Shown piece by piece: positions 50,304-59,944 of a DNA stretch of 64,000 nucleotides. The translations under genes and the position numbers were made by a program. This stretch comes from Mesostigma viride (lineage: Eukaryota; Streptophyta; Mesostigmatophyceae; Mesostigmatales; Mesostigmataceae), in NCBI GenBank assembly GCA_009746045.1, contig RPFO01000026.1, positions 2,978,676 to 3,042,675 on the forward strand, in the 5' to 3' direction. The first letter of the stretch is position 1; each line of letters starts with the position of its first letter. Under the pieces are notes generated by a model, which searched no databases, was not told the origin of the DNA, and saw only the letters and a list, made by a program, of their open reading frames with translations.

Positions 50304-53165
50304 CTATCTCATACAGAAATTACCTACTCTAGACAACACACGGAAGGGTCCTAAGAAGGCGGGCCTAAGTTTCACTTTCAGTTCAGCTTCGAACTTATGA
50401 GCGAAGCGGCCAACACGGGGGCCTTCTACTAAGACTAAATCTCCTATTTCTATCTCAGGTGCTCTTCTATCTAATGAGGCACGCAACCTAGCAAGGTATT
50501 TGGCCTGCGCCCTATGGTACCCTGCAATAGCGTTGTCGTGTGCATTCTTCATCTTATCTAATAACGCCTGCACACCTTCTACAGTATCCCGGGACACATC
50601 ATCCTTGTCCCTTAAAGGACTAGCTAAGAGAGAGGTAGGGGTAAGAGGTTGTCTACCAGTATCTAGGAAGAAGGGCGTATAACCATGCGCAGCCTGAGGG
50701 CAGTTGTTAAGGGAAAACTCTACCAAACATAGATAATCCTCCCAATCACTCCCAGAGCCATTCACATAGTGACGCAGAGCTTCTTCCACTACCCTATTCA
50801 AACGTTCTACTAAATGAGACGAGGAGGAGTGGTAGGCAGTACCGAAGGTGACCTTGGTACCGATAGCAGCGAAGAACTGCTGCCAAAAATCAGAAGTAAA
50901 TAACTTATCCTTATCACTAATAAACTGCCTACTCAAACCATGATATCTATATACGTTATTAAGGTATAGGCGTGCGCAATCGCGTGCGGTGAGTTCTAAG
51001 GGACACGGCACGAGATGACACATACGAGTAAAACGATCTACAAAAACAAGGATCTGGGCGTTACCTCTATCATTCTTCCTAAAAGGTCCTACAAAATCCA
51101 TCATAATGGAGTCCCACGGCATGATGGGATCAGGTAAGGTCCTAGGCTCTGCTATCTGTCCTACATTGTTGGGTTTCATCTCCTGGCAAGATTGACAGGT
51201 TCTAACATACTCATCTACATCCTTTAAAAGGGAAGGCCAGTAGTAAGAGCGGGCTACTAGGTCCCGTACCCGTTTACCACCCTGATGAGCAGCTAAGTCA
51301 TGCAACTCAAAGAGCAAGGAGGAGCGACAGATAGGAGGGACATACAGGCGCCATTGAGGGGGAGAATCTGCTATCTGCACATATAAAAATCCACCTACAA
51401 ATTTACAAGGGTGCTTGCCTAATTGTTGGGGATGGGCAGCAATGGCAGCTAATGCTTCCGGCTCAGTGGCCGTAAATCTACTAATAAGGCGTTCAAGATC
51501 AGAGGTAGGCATCGCTACAGAGGTATCCAGAACAGGTTTAAAGAGATCTCCTACCGCCTTGCCAAAGAGAAGGGGAGGTCCTAGAGGGACTATGTTTTCA
51601 TAAGACTTTCCTGACCTAGTCGCTATATGGCTAAGCGGTATAGAAATTTTATTTTTCCCCTCCCCCCCCACCGAGACCACAGGAAGGGCCTCACACGGGA
51701 GAGAGAGTCCTACGTGAGAAAGGAGATCAGGCATGCGAACAGCTGTATGAAAGAGGTAGGCATAGGATTCATCATCAGGTAGTTCACCATACGGGGTTAC
51801 ACCCATAGTAGTAGGAACTAGAGTAGTATTGAGAACATCAAGGTCCTCGAAAAAGGAGTAATCTGCACGACGGGAGAGTGCATCTGGTACTATGTTATCT
51901 ACACCCTTAACATACTGAAGTTTAAAAGGGGAAAACTGTGCTAAAAACTCCATCCAGCGCGCTTGACGAGGGGTAAGGTTGGGTTGTGAGAGAAGATGGG
52001 TAAGAGGACGGTGATCTGTCTGGATAACTAATCTATAAGGATCAATCTCACAGGGTTCATTCAGACAAACATCAAATTGAGCACCTTTAAGAAAGTGCTG
52101 CCACGCGTGGCAACAATACACCACAGCTAATAGTTCTTGCTGGTGTACGGGATAGTTACGCTCCGCAGGAAGCATTGTCCTAGAGATATACTCGATTGGC
52201 TGTAAGCCCTGACCCTGATCCTGGAGAAGGACGCCCCCTATAGCTACCTTGCTAGCATCTGTAGCTACAACAAAGGGTTTAGTAGTATCCGGTAGGATGA
52301 GTACGGGAGGGGAGAGGAGTAGGGATTTTAGACACTGAAAAGCCGACTGACATTCACTACTCCAAACAAAGGGGATATCCTTCTTTAATAGATGATTAAT
52401 AGGGGCTGCTATAGTTGCGAAACGCGGGATAAAACGCCTATAGTAAGAAGCAATTCCTAGAAAACTACGTACACCTTTAACGTCGGTAGGGGTAGGCCAT
52501 TCCTGAATTGACTTAGTCTTGTCCGGGTCGGTAGCAACCCCGGCATCTGACAGAACGTGCCCTAAAAATGGGACACTCCTACCAGAGCGAACTTTAGCAC
52601 GGCGCGCCCATAAAGAATTTTCAGCCATGATTTCTAATACTTTCTTTAAATCACGTAGGTGCGTTTCAAAATCAGGAGAATAAATAAGGATATCATCTAA
52701 GTAAGCTTGAGCACAAGAACGGTCATGCTCAGATAAAGAAACAGAGGAGAAGGAAGGATCCTTTAAATCAGAGGACACTTGAGGAAGGTGGGAATTTCCC
52801 ATAACAGGTCTAAGCACTTCATTCATTAACATTTGGAAAGAGGCAGGAGAGTTACAGAGTCCCATAGCCGCTACTCTAAACTGGTAATGCCCAAAAGGGG
52901 TAGCAAAGGCGGTTTTGTGGCAATCCTCAGGAGCTATACGTAGTTGCCAAAAACCATCCGCACAATCTAGTACTGTGAAACAGGTAGAACCTTTAACCTT
53001 ATTAAATATATCATCAATACGAGGTAGAGGGTATTTAGACTTCACAGTAATATCGTTTAACTTCCTATAATCAGTAACTAGGCGAAACTTGCCATTTGGC
53101 TTAGGAACTAACAGGACACCAGCGGAGTAGGGGGAGTTACTAGGCTCTATCAATCCTGCTTCTAA
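50304..53165 (-). CDS. pol: Gypsy reverse transcriptase, RNase H and integrase
   Basis: Open for about 950 codons. Reverse transcriptase: VLDCADGFWQL (D63), YLDDILIYS (151-154). RNase H: D299, E340, D380, D424 (VPDALSRR). Integrase: HHCC zinc region H618, H623, C653, C656, and a DD35E core D686 (MMDFVGPF), D747 (ISDKDKLF), E783 (LVERLNRVVEE). Numbering counts the methionine of MIEPSNSPYS as 1. The true N-terminus continues upstream in another frame (GPYELKEL...), so pol is fused to the protease by a frameshift or was before damage. All catalytic residues are present. Confidence 0.88.
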   Translation of the reverse strand, partial: LEAGLIEPSNSPYSAGVLLVPKPNGKFRLVTDYRKLNDITVKSKYPLPRIDDIFNKVKGSTCFTVLDCADGFWQLRIAPEDCHKTAFATPFGHYQFRVAAMGLCNSPASFQMLMNEVLRPVMGNSHLPQVSSDLKDPSFSSVSLSEHDRSCAQAYLDDILIYSPDFETHLRDLKKVLEIMAENSLWARRAKVRSGRSVPFLGHVLSDAGVATDPDKTKSIQEWPTPTDVKGVRSFLGIASYYRRFIPRFATIAAPINHLLKKDIPFVWSSECQSAFQCLKSLLLSPPVLILPDTTKPFVVATDASKVAIGGVLLQDQGQGLQPIEYISRTMLPAERNYPVHQQELLAVVYCCHAWQHFLKGAQFDVCLNEPCEIDPYRLVIQTDHRPLTHLLSQPNLTPRQARWMEFLAQFSPFKLQYVKGVDNIVPDALSRRADYSFFEDLDVLNTTLVPTTMGVTPYGELPDDESYAYLFHTAVRMPDLLSHVGLSLPCEALPVVSVGGEGKNKISIPLSHIATRSGKSYENIVPLGPPLLFGKAVGDLFKPVLDTSVAMPTSDLERLISRFTATEPEALAAIAAHPQQLGKHPCKFVGGFLYVQIADSPPQWRLYVPPICRSSLLFELHDLAAHQGGKRVRDLVARSYYWPSLLKDVDEYVRTCQSCQEMKPNNVGQIAEPRTLPDPIMPWDSIMMDFVGPFRKNDRGNAQILVFVDRFTRMCHLVPCPLELTARDCARLYLNNVYRYHGLSRQFISDKDKLFTSDFWQQFFAAIGTKVTFGTAYHSSSSHLVERLNRVVEEALRHYVNGSGSDWEDYLCLVEFSLNNCPQAAHGYTPFFLDTGRQPLTPTSLLASPLRDKDDVSRDTVEGVQALLDKMKNAHDNAIAGYHRAQAKYLARLRASLDRRAPEIEIGDLVLVEGPRVGRFAHKFEAELKVKLRPAFLGPFRVLSRVGNFCMR

Positions 53166-53194
53166 TAGTGATACTAAAATCTGTTTTAGTTCCT

Positions 53195-54054
53195 TTAATT
53201 CGTAGGGCCCATTCTATACATCGGAGAGTGCGTAGGAACTGCACCGTCCTTGATAACTACACGGTGTAAAACAGAACGAGGAGGAGGATAAGAAGGAGTC
53301 TTTTCTTCAAATACTTTTGAGGAATCTATCACAGCCATGTATCTTACTATTTCATTTTCAGTAAATCCCACTCCTATTGTATCCACTGTATTTACATCTA
53401 TATCCACACTATTATTAGTGATAGGTATCTCTTGTACTTCTAACTGAAGGAACATACATAATAGGTATCCATATTCCTTTAGTTCAGATCGCAATTCGTC
53501 ATTGGACATTAATACTTCAGGTATAGGTCTCACAGGAGGATCAACAGGTGTAGGAGGAGTAATATCTACCAAGGATAAATTTTCTAATCTATAATGACGT
53601 TCTGGTACCCAGTAAGAGCTATCTGGAAACCAAATGACCATAGTATCATAATTAATAGTAATTTATTATCCTGGTGCCAATCTAATCCTAGTAATACATC
53701 AGCTGTAGTGATAGGGCCTATAGTGGCCGTCAGGTTGACCGTACGTCCTTGTATGACCAGGGGAAGGGACACCGTACCCGGGGAATGACTGGTGCGACCG
53801 TCAGCATAATGGACAGTGACAGTTTTTGTGTGAGGGGTAGGGACTAGTCCTAAACGCCTAACTAGGGCCTCGCTCACAAAGGAGCTAGCCGCACCGCTAT
53901 CCACTAACACAGAGACATTCAAGAGTTCATCAGCATGCAAGAAGGGGTCTACAACAGTATGAGGGACGGTTAAGCCACCATTCAAGAACATAAGAGGACG
54001 CACACGTAGTGGTAGGGATGATTCAGCTCCTACAGAGGTTATAAAAACAGGCAA
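53195..54054 (-). CDS. Gypsy protease and linker to reverse transcriptase (two frames)
   Basis: The first frame (54054-53584) has a retropepsin: VSVLVDSGAASSFVSEAL (catalytic DSG) and DVLLGLDWH. The second (about 53650-53195) carries the linker YWVPERHYRLENLSL...VLHRVVIKDGAVPTHSPMYRMGP that leads into reverse transcriptase. One frame change lies near 53645 and another at about 53200 in AGAATGGGCCCTACG. The order is correct for Gypsy. Confidence 0.7.
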
Positions 54055-54097
54055 GCAAAAATTATTATCTGGGGTACTATCTAAGGACCTGTCCAGG

Positions 54098-55844
54098 TTA
54101 CCCCCGGCTGACAGGCCTACTGTTCCCCCTCCCCCCCAAATCCATAGGAACTAACCCCGAAGAAGACCCTGGCGGAAAAGCCACTGCTGGAGGGTCACGA
54201 GGGATTGAAGAGGGTGCGGGAGCCTGATTATCATAGGGGAACCCTGGGGATCCTGTCTGCACAGCATTCAGCCTACTAGGGGTAGCTGAAGGAATGCGTC
54301 CTGAAGTGGGACGAATAGGAGCACGCTGAGGGGTACGAGGAGGGCGAGCGTCGGGATGAGGGGGAGCACCCGAAAGGAACTTGGGGCACTCACGTTTAAG
54401 ATGACCTACTTCCTTACAATGATAGCAGGTGATATGAGAGACATCCAGAGCTGAAAGGTCAGTCACACAATATCTAATTCTTCTACATAGGAGTTCTCCT
54501 CCTCAGGGGTAAGGCTAATATTATTAATACGGGAACGGGTAGGAAGAGAAGGCGTGGAGAAGAAATCTGCTACTCGTAAAAGATGCTGGCGCACATGCTT
54601 GAGGGGCAGGTCAGTAAAACGGTAGGCAGAGAACTGGCGCTTGACTTCACGCAATAAGGGTCTACTGAGGCCCTGAAGGAAGCGGGCACGTACTTCTGCG
54701 CCCGACAAATCCCTAATTCGTACCATCTGGGCATCAAACTCTTTCATATATTCTTTGAAGGATTTGGTACCCTGCTGCAAGGTACCAAAGGCTAATCTAT
54801 CCTGCCAATCTGCATCGGGAGGGACTAAATGGTTCTCTAAACGCTTGAACAATTCTGCTACAGAGTTTGGGTAGGCATGAGAGGCAAGAGACTCACACTG
54901 GATGAGGTTAGCAAGCTCAGGAGTAATGCAGGTAGTAAGATAATGAGGAACTAGTACAGCATCAGAGAGGCGCCACCTATTGTGGTTCTGCCAGGACTCT
55001 GTGTTCTGGGTGAGCAACATAATGAAGGTGAAAAACTGTTGAGGGGTAGACTTGACATCCAGCTTAGGAAGGTTGGCAAAGAGGGGAAGAGCAGGAGGCT
55101 TAGGGGGATTAGAAGAATCAGTTTTTCCCATAGGGCCACTATCTTCCACTGCTACATAAGCGGGATAGAAGGAAGGGATAGGAAAAGTCTTGGGTAGGGG
55201 TCTAGAGGGAGCCACCGTTTCAGGATGGTGCCCATAGGAGAAGGGAACAGTATATTGCTCACGAAGAGAGGAGTAGGCAAAATGATCATAATTCCTATCA
55301 TCTAGGGGCATGGTACTGAAATCATTATTAACTTCTAAATCAGCCACACGGGTAGGGACCTGGGCAGCCTCATAGGCCGTCTCAGGGTAGGACCAGGAAG
55401 CAGGTGGGTAAAAGGGAACTGCACTAGGGCGCCCAGAAGGGCCGACAGGGGCAGAGGTACGACCCGTGTTAATGGCAGGCATTGAAGGCACAGGGTGGGA
55501 AGGAGGCCTAGAAGCATTGTTAGTGAGTGAGGACCTGCTGGAGGGGTGAGCCAAGGTTGCAGAAGGGGCAGGGGCCTGGTTCACAGCAAAAGAAGGTTCA
55601 TCACTAAATCTGACTTGTGAAATACGTTGTTCATAGGTAGGTGGGGTAATTGAGGGACGACGGCGACCACCAGCAACAGGAGAAGGAGGTGAGGTACGCA
55701 GAATACCTTGAGGGGTAGATGGTGTACCGTTTCCAAGGAGTCCCGTCGGTTACCACGAGTATTGTTATTGTTATTATTATTAGTAGTAGTATTATTATTA
55801 TTATTGGTAGGTATAGGCGACATATCTCCACCCACTGGATCCAT
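54098..55844 (-). CDS. gag: Gypsy gag with CCHC knuckle, frameshifted
   Basis: Begins at the ATG at 55842-55844 (MDPVGGDMSPIPT), followed by an AAT-repeat coding for asparagine. The main frame (55640-54463) is entered by one frame change near 55700. It holds the capsid-like region (FANLPKLDVKSTPQQFFTF; QDRLAFGTLQQGTKSFKEYMKEFDAQ; ARFLQGLSRPLLREVKRQF). A -1 step just before the TGA at 54463 leads to the nucleocapsid CYHCKEVGHLKREC (about 54434-54393) and a Pro/Arg-rich end at 54098. Confidence 0.7.
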
Positions 55845-55935
55845 CTTTAATTACGTAAAGGAATAGGAATCTAGAAGAAAGCAACAAAGGAAAAAGGAAA
55901 AACCTTGAAGGTCTGAAGCAAGAACAAAATTAAAA

Positions 55936-56328
55936 TCAATCCTTTTTAACAACAGTAATGGATAGGGAACCAAACTCCAAAGTGAGAGGAGTATCTGAAG
56001 CAGATGCAGATGCAGCCCGTTTAGGGGGAGAAGAAGGAGGGGTAGCAAAGACTAGAGCTTCTACTGGAGGACGACCATGAGGAATAGGGCGTACATGCAG
56101 GCCTAAATCTGTTTGGCTATGATCTATAAGGAACTGCTGAGCTTCTTCGAAGGACATAAATTTCTTATACCTAATTACGTTGTATACACGATTCTGAACG
56201 ATCTTCCTAGCGTCGGACCAAGAAAGGAAAATGGAGGACCATTGAGGCGTAATCACTACGTAATATTTAGCTAGACTATTATCGCTAGAAGAATGGGAAG
56301 GAGCAGTAAAAGATCGCCGCTGGCTCAT
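55936..56328 (-). CDS. Gypsy 5' small ORF, RNase H1/viroplasmin-like N-terminal fold, 130 aa
   Basis: An intact ATG-to-stop frame before gag. Residues about 21-69, YYVVITPQWSSIFLSWSDAR...YKKFMSFEEAQQFL, follow the pattern of the hybrid-binding domain of RNase H1 and viroplasmin (YVV..G...GIY.SW.E....V.....Y K.F.S..EA..F). The rest is Ser/Pro-rich with a PPKRAAS patch. The domain binds RNA/DNA hybrids in known proteins; a role in reverse transcription is inference. Confidence 0.6.
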   Translation of the reverse strand: MSQRRSFTAPSHSSSDNSLAKYYVVITPQWSSIFLSWSDARKIVQNRVYNVIRYKKFMSFEEAQQFLIDHSQTDLGLHVRPIPHGRPPVEALVFATPPSSPPKRAASASASDTPLTLEFGSLSITVVKKD

Positions 56329-56839
56329 GGTAACGCACCTGGTAGGTCTTGAGCAGTCAAATGAGGAGAACGAGGAGAAGGCGACTTATCTCGGGTGTCT
56401 GAAACCGAACCAGATTGACGACGCACGCAGGGACGAGGTTTCCAGCGCCAGGTGGTCGTAAGTATCCGGTTTCAAGAATTCTGCGTCCGGCGATGGGTCG
56501 TCTAAATACAAAGCAGGCAAGATGCAGAAAAAGTGTAATCTACGAGACGCTAGCCGTCTCTCTATCGTCGAACCAAAACCATCACCTGTCTACGGCAGTA
56601 AACAACATTTCTAAGGAAAACAAACGAGGAAAAGGAGCTATCTATAAAAGGATTTTCCGCTTCGAGCAGGTCTATCTTCTAGGCAGGGCGTGTCCTGAAT
56701 CAGGCAGCACTACCCCCCAGCTCGCAGGCGACCCGCCCATTACCTGTCAAGTAGGTGTCGTCTTCTTTTCCCAGCCGCGGAAGGGTTGATTCAATGACGT
56801 ATGTTGCAAAGGATCGTCGTCTCGCTCTCTATCTAAACT

Positions 56840-56853
56840 ACCTCCGAGTCCAT
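56840..56853 (-). promoter_or_regulatory. Gypsy primer-binding site
   Basis: On the minus strand TGGACTCGGAGGTAG follows the 5' LTR after one base; TGG pairs with a tRNA CCA end. The tRNA is not identified. Confidence 0.6.
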
Positions 56854-57422
56854 TGTTACGCCGCAAGCCTCGGCCGCCACCTCTACCTCTACCTGTCCTG
56901 ATACTACCTAGACTAGTAAGGCCTCTATTTAAACCCCTAGCGAAAGACGAACGAGACGAACCAGATCTCAATGCATTTACATATGTGCTACTGTAATATG
57001 CCATAGGCCATTTAACCAAACCCGTTTACTCCAGGAAAAGAGGAAGGAAACACAACTAAACTGCCGTGACCCAAGCTAATATGTGTTAATTCATTTAACA
57101 CACGCCGAGTGACCACACAAGGAGTGGAACGTGCATAAATGGTCACCAACGGTCCAACAGGCTCGGGCCGACCTGGCCCTCGCCTGCAGAAACACAGAAA
57201 CACAGGCAGGTGCACAGATGCACGCCGGTCCACTACATTCTACCGAAGGATAAGGACCACTAATAAAGTACGCGGCGCGGCGCCCAAAGGCACCCAATAT
57301 ACCACAGTACTGTTACGAGGACAATCATGTCCCAGCTAGAACTACACGTAAACCTAGGAACAGCCGAGGCCAAGGACCTAATTTACGTCCGTAACTACAA
57401 CGAATTGTTACGCGACGTAACA
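56854..57422 (-). repeat. Gypsy 5' LTR, 569 bp
   Basis: Begins TGTTACGTCGCG on the minus strand and ends CGTAACA. Flanked outside by the GCTTG duplication (57423-57427). Confidence 0.88.
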
Positions 57423-57556
57423 GCTTGGCAGCCTTCCCCACCTTGGCCGATTTCTTGGAAGCAACGTGCTCCGCAGCCTTCCCACCCTTGGCGGATTTCT
57501 TGGTAGCAACGTGCTACTCCTCCTCCTCCTCCTCCTCCTCCTCCCCCTCCTCCTCC

Positions 57557-59689
57557 TCAGCATCGTCGTCGTCCTCCTCCTCCTCGATCCTCCTCAGCAT
57601 CGTCGTCCGAATCAGCCACTGCCACAAGTTGCTTACGAAGCTGCTTCTTCGGTACCTGAGAAATGGGCTGAGTCGGCGGGGGAACCCGAAGTGGCTTCGT
57701 CGGTACCTGAGAAATGGGCAGAGGCGCCGGGGTGGGCAGAGTCGGCGGGGGAACCCGAAGCTGCTTCTTCGGAACCTGAAAAACGGGCTGCGGCGCGGCA
57801 GGCTTGGAAGGCCCACCTCCATCATCCTCAGCAAGTGACACGACTGCCCGTCGAGTCACTTGAGAAGCGGGCTTCTTCGCCGCAGGCGGATCCGCATCAC
57901 CTTCAGGCCCCGTCATCTGTTCGGCCTGCTGCGTTCTCACCTCGACGGGGGTCTCTCCGCGAGTAGACCCTCCTGCCGGACCTCCATCCCCTCCATCCCC
58001 TCCCTCCAACAACTGTTGGTCATCCCTCTCCACCACGGCCGACGAAGGACCCCCAGCTTCGTGGGAAGCTTTTCGCTTCTTCGCCCTTCCGAGCCTAGGC
58101 CCCCCATCACCTTCCCCCCGTTCAAGCCGCTCCCACAATTCACTCCCAGTCCCGATCCTTTCCACTATCTCTAGAAACCCCTTAATCGCCGGCTCGGTAC
58201 CAAACACGATCACCATCGGTTCGAACCTGGAGAAAAACTCTTGGGCGCAAGCCTTCAGCACATGATCGTAGATCCCGCCCGGTTCGGGAATGTACGATTC
58301 TGGCGGGCAAGGACCGTACGACCACCACCCTCTCTGAAAGTTACTCCACTTATCACCCCACATGTTCGCCAAGTTCAGCAGGCTCAGGCACGGAAGGGAC
58401 CTGCCCAAGGGAAAGGGGCGGGCTGAAGCTGAGGCAACCTCGCCTGCCACCTGCTTGACGAGCGACTCGTCATCATCATCACCGAGGAGGACCTGACAGC
58501 AAAACCAGACCCGGCGACGGCCCCAGTCCAGACTACGCCACTCATACACAACGTCCCACTCCTCCTTCCCCTTCGCCTCCTCCTCCTTCTTCGCCTCTTC
58601 CTCCTTCTTCGCCTCCGTCTCCTTCCCCTTCCCCTTCCCCTTCTCCAGCCCCTTCACCGGCCCCTTCATCGCCGCCTTCTTCACCCCCCCTTCGAGTAAT
58701 CCAACTCTTTTACTGTACTTCATTAACGCTTCCGGAGCCAAAAGTGCCAAACCCACCGTCTTGTCCTCGCTCTCTTTTAGCAGAATCTCCTGAAAGTCGA
58801 TCTTGCCACTCATGAGATCCTTTCTCGGAATCCTCAGATGTGCGGCGTGTTTTTTGGCTTTAAGAAGGTAGGCGATGTTCCTCGTTACGATGACGGCCAC
58901 ATCCCAAAATTGCCGGTATCTGGCCACAATCTCCTGCCTGCCGACCGGCCGAGGGAGAGGATGGAGATTGAAGACGAGTTCGAAAATATGAGACGCCACA
59001 AACTCCTTGCCCTTTGCGTCCTTGCATTGCGCTTCCAGCGTCACATCCTCCTTGAATCTGGCGCAAATGGTCAGCCGCAGGCACTCCAGCACATCCTTGG
59101 CGAACTCCACCAACTTGGTGAGCTTTTCCGGTCCAACCTGGCAGCTCATGATGCAATCGATCACGGCGTCCATCATAGGAAGGCTGGCCAAGTTCCTGAA
59201 AGCGGTCCAAGAGACCTTCTGGCCTTTCTTCTCCCCCTCTGCATTCGCGAATTTGCACCTTTGCATCATCACCTCCTCAGGCGCGGGTTTCGTTGAGGCA
59301 GGATCATCAGTCTGCTCCTGTGTCAGACGGAGAAACGTGTTGGCCAGCTTGCGACTGTAAGCGGAATGCACTGAAGCAATGCTGTGGGCCGGTTTTTTCT
59401 TTCCTTCTGCTTCCTCCTCGTGTGCATCCACCCCTGCCGGCTCCACATTCCCTTCCCTTCCCCCCGCTTGCCGCATAGCCGGGAGGATGTACGTGAGCAG
59501 ATTGGTATAGTGGCCATCCGCAATATAGTGGCCCTTCCCACGCGTGACTTTGCCGTATAGATATAGCTTGTTGTAGTTCCACACGTCAAACAACGCCTGG
59601 CCCAGTGTACGATCCGCCACGGCTAAGTCCTCCGAATTCGCCCCCTTGGCGATGTCGAACAGCTTCTCCAGCTTGCCGGTCAGCACCGC
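57557..59689 (-). CDS. Second long exon of the split gene, about 710 codons
   Basis: Starts AVLTGKLEKLFDIAKGAN after the intron. The N-terminal half is helical with few charges out of place (MMDAVIDCIMSCQVGPEKL, AKDVLECLRLTICARFKED). Then come a Lys/Glu-rich linker (EAKKEEEAKKEEEAKGKEEW), a Trp-rich globular part (YEWRSLDWGRRRVWFCC; WWSYGPCPPESYIPEPGG; FEPMVIVFGTEPAIKGFLEI), and a C-terminal tail. The tail holds a KKRK basic patch and three copies of a PxSQVPxKxLRVPPP-like repeat, and ends in SDDDAEED. Basic and acidic tracts suggest a nuclear protein; that is inference. The reading frame is lost at about 57600 next to a CCT/GGA repeat. The globular part might be an enzyme, but I see no motif that proves it. 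Confidence 0.6.
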   Translation of the reverse strand, partial: AVLTGKLEKLFDIAKGANSEDLAVADRTLGQALFDVWNYNKLYLYGKVTRGKGHYIADGHYTNLLTYILPAMRQAGGREGNVEPAGVDAHEEEAEGKKKPAHSIASVHSAYSRKLANTFLRLTQEQTDDPASTKPAPEEVMMQRCKFANAEGEKKGQKVSWTAFRNLASLPMMDAVIDCIMSCQVGPEKLTKLVEFAKDVLECLRLTICARFKEDVTLEAQCKDAKGKEFVASHIFELVFNLHPLPRPVGRQEIVARYRQFWDVAVIVTRNIAYLLKAKKHAAHLRIPRKDLMSGKIDFQEILLKESEDKTVGLALLAPEALMKYSKRVGLLEGGVKKAAMKGPVKGLEKGKGKGKETEAKKEEEAKKEEEAKGKEEWDVVYEWRSLDWGRRRVWFCCQVLLGDDDDESLVKQVAGEVASASARPFPLGRSLPCLSLLNLANMWGDKWSNFQRGWWSYGPCPPESYIPEPGGIYDHVLKACAQEFFSRFEPMVIVFGTEPAIKGFLEIVERIGTGSELWERLERGEGDGGPRLGRAKKRKASHEAGGPSSAVVERDDQQLLEGGDGGDGGPAGGSTRGETPVEVRTQQAEQMTGPEGDADPPAAKKPASQVTRRAVVSLAEDDGGGPSKPAAPQPVFQVPKKQLRVPPPTLPTPAPLPISQVPTKPLRVPPPTQPISQVPKKQLRKQLVAVADSDDDAEEDRGGGGRRRC

Positions 59690-59944
59690 CTGCGACATCA
59701 ATTAACATCGAGCGAGCAACGACAAAACTCAGCCATAAAAGGCGAGGGGTATAGCTGCGGATAGACCCTAACAAAATTCGAAAAAAAAACGGCCGACAAT
59801 ACGCAACAAAAATTCCAACAAAAAAAAGGAGAGGGTCTAGCTGCAGCGAGACCCTCGCAAAAAACTTGAAGCGCACACAACAAATCACCACGAAAACTCC
59901 GAGGGTCTACCCGCAGCTAGACCCTGCCAAAATAGATAGCTTAC
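59690..59944 (-). other. GT-AG intron (255 bp) with three related hairpins
   Basis: Donor GTAAGC, acceptor TGATGTCGCAG. Removing it joins the flanking exons in phase. Inside are three copies of an inverted repeat of the form GGGTCTA...TAGACCC with a GCTGC-like middle (about 59744-59770, 59831-59857 and 59900-59925). Confidence 0.75.
59702..59944. repeat. Three hairpin repeats in the intron
   Basis: Imperfect copies of GGGTCTAGCTGC with the complement TAGACCC close by, spaced about 87 and 69 bp. They create short read-through frames with GLAAGRPS, RVSLQLDP and RVYPQLYP and no known function. Confidence 0.65.

Larger units (their letters stand above)
46650..57422 (-). mobile_element. Gypsy chromovirus LTR retrotransposon, 10.8 kb
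   Basis: LTRs at 56854-57422 (5' for this strand) and 46650-47221 (3'), with TGTTACG...CGTAACA ends, flanked by GCTTG at 46645-46649 and 57423-57427. After the 5' LTR and one base comes TGGACTCGGAGGTAG, a primer-binding site for an unidentified tRNA. Before the 3' LTR is TGTGGGGGGGGAGG, the polypurine tract. The gene order on the minus strand is a small ORF, gag, CCHC, protease, reverse transcriptase, RNase H, integrase with chromodomain, then a long extra ORF. Frame changes separate several domains although the LTRs are almost identical. Confidence 0.92.
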
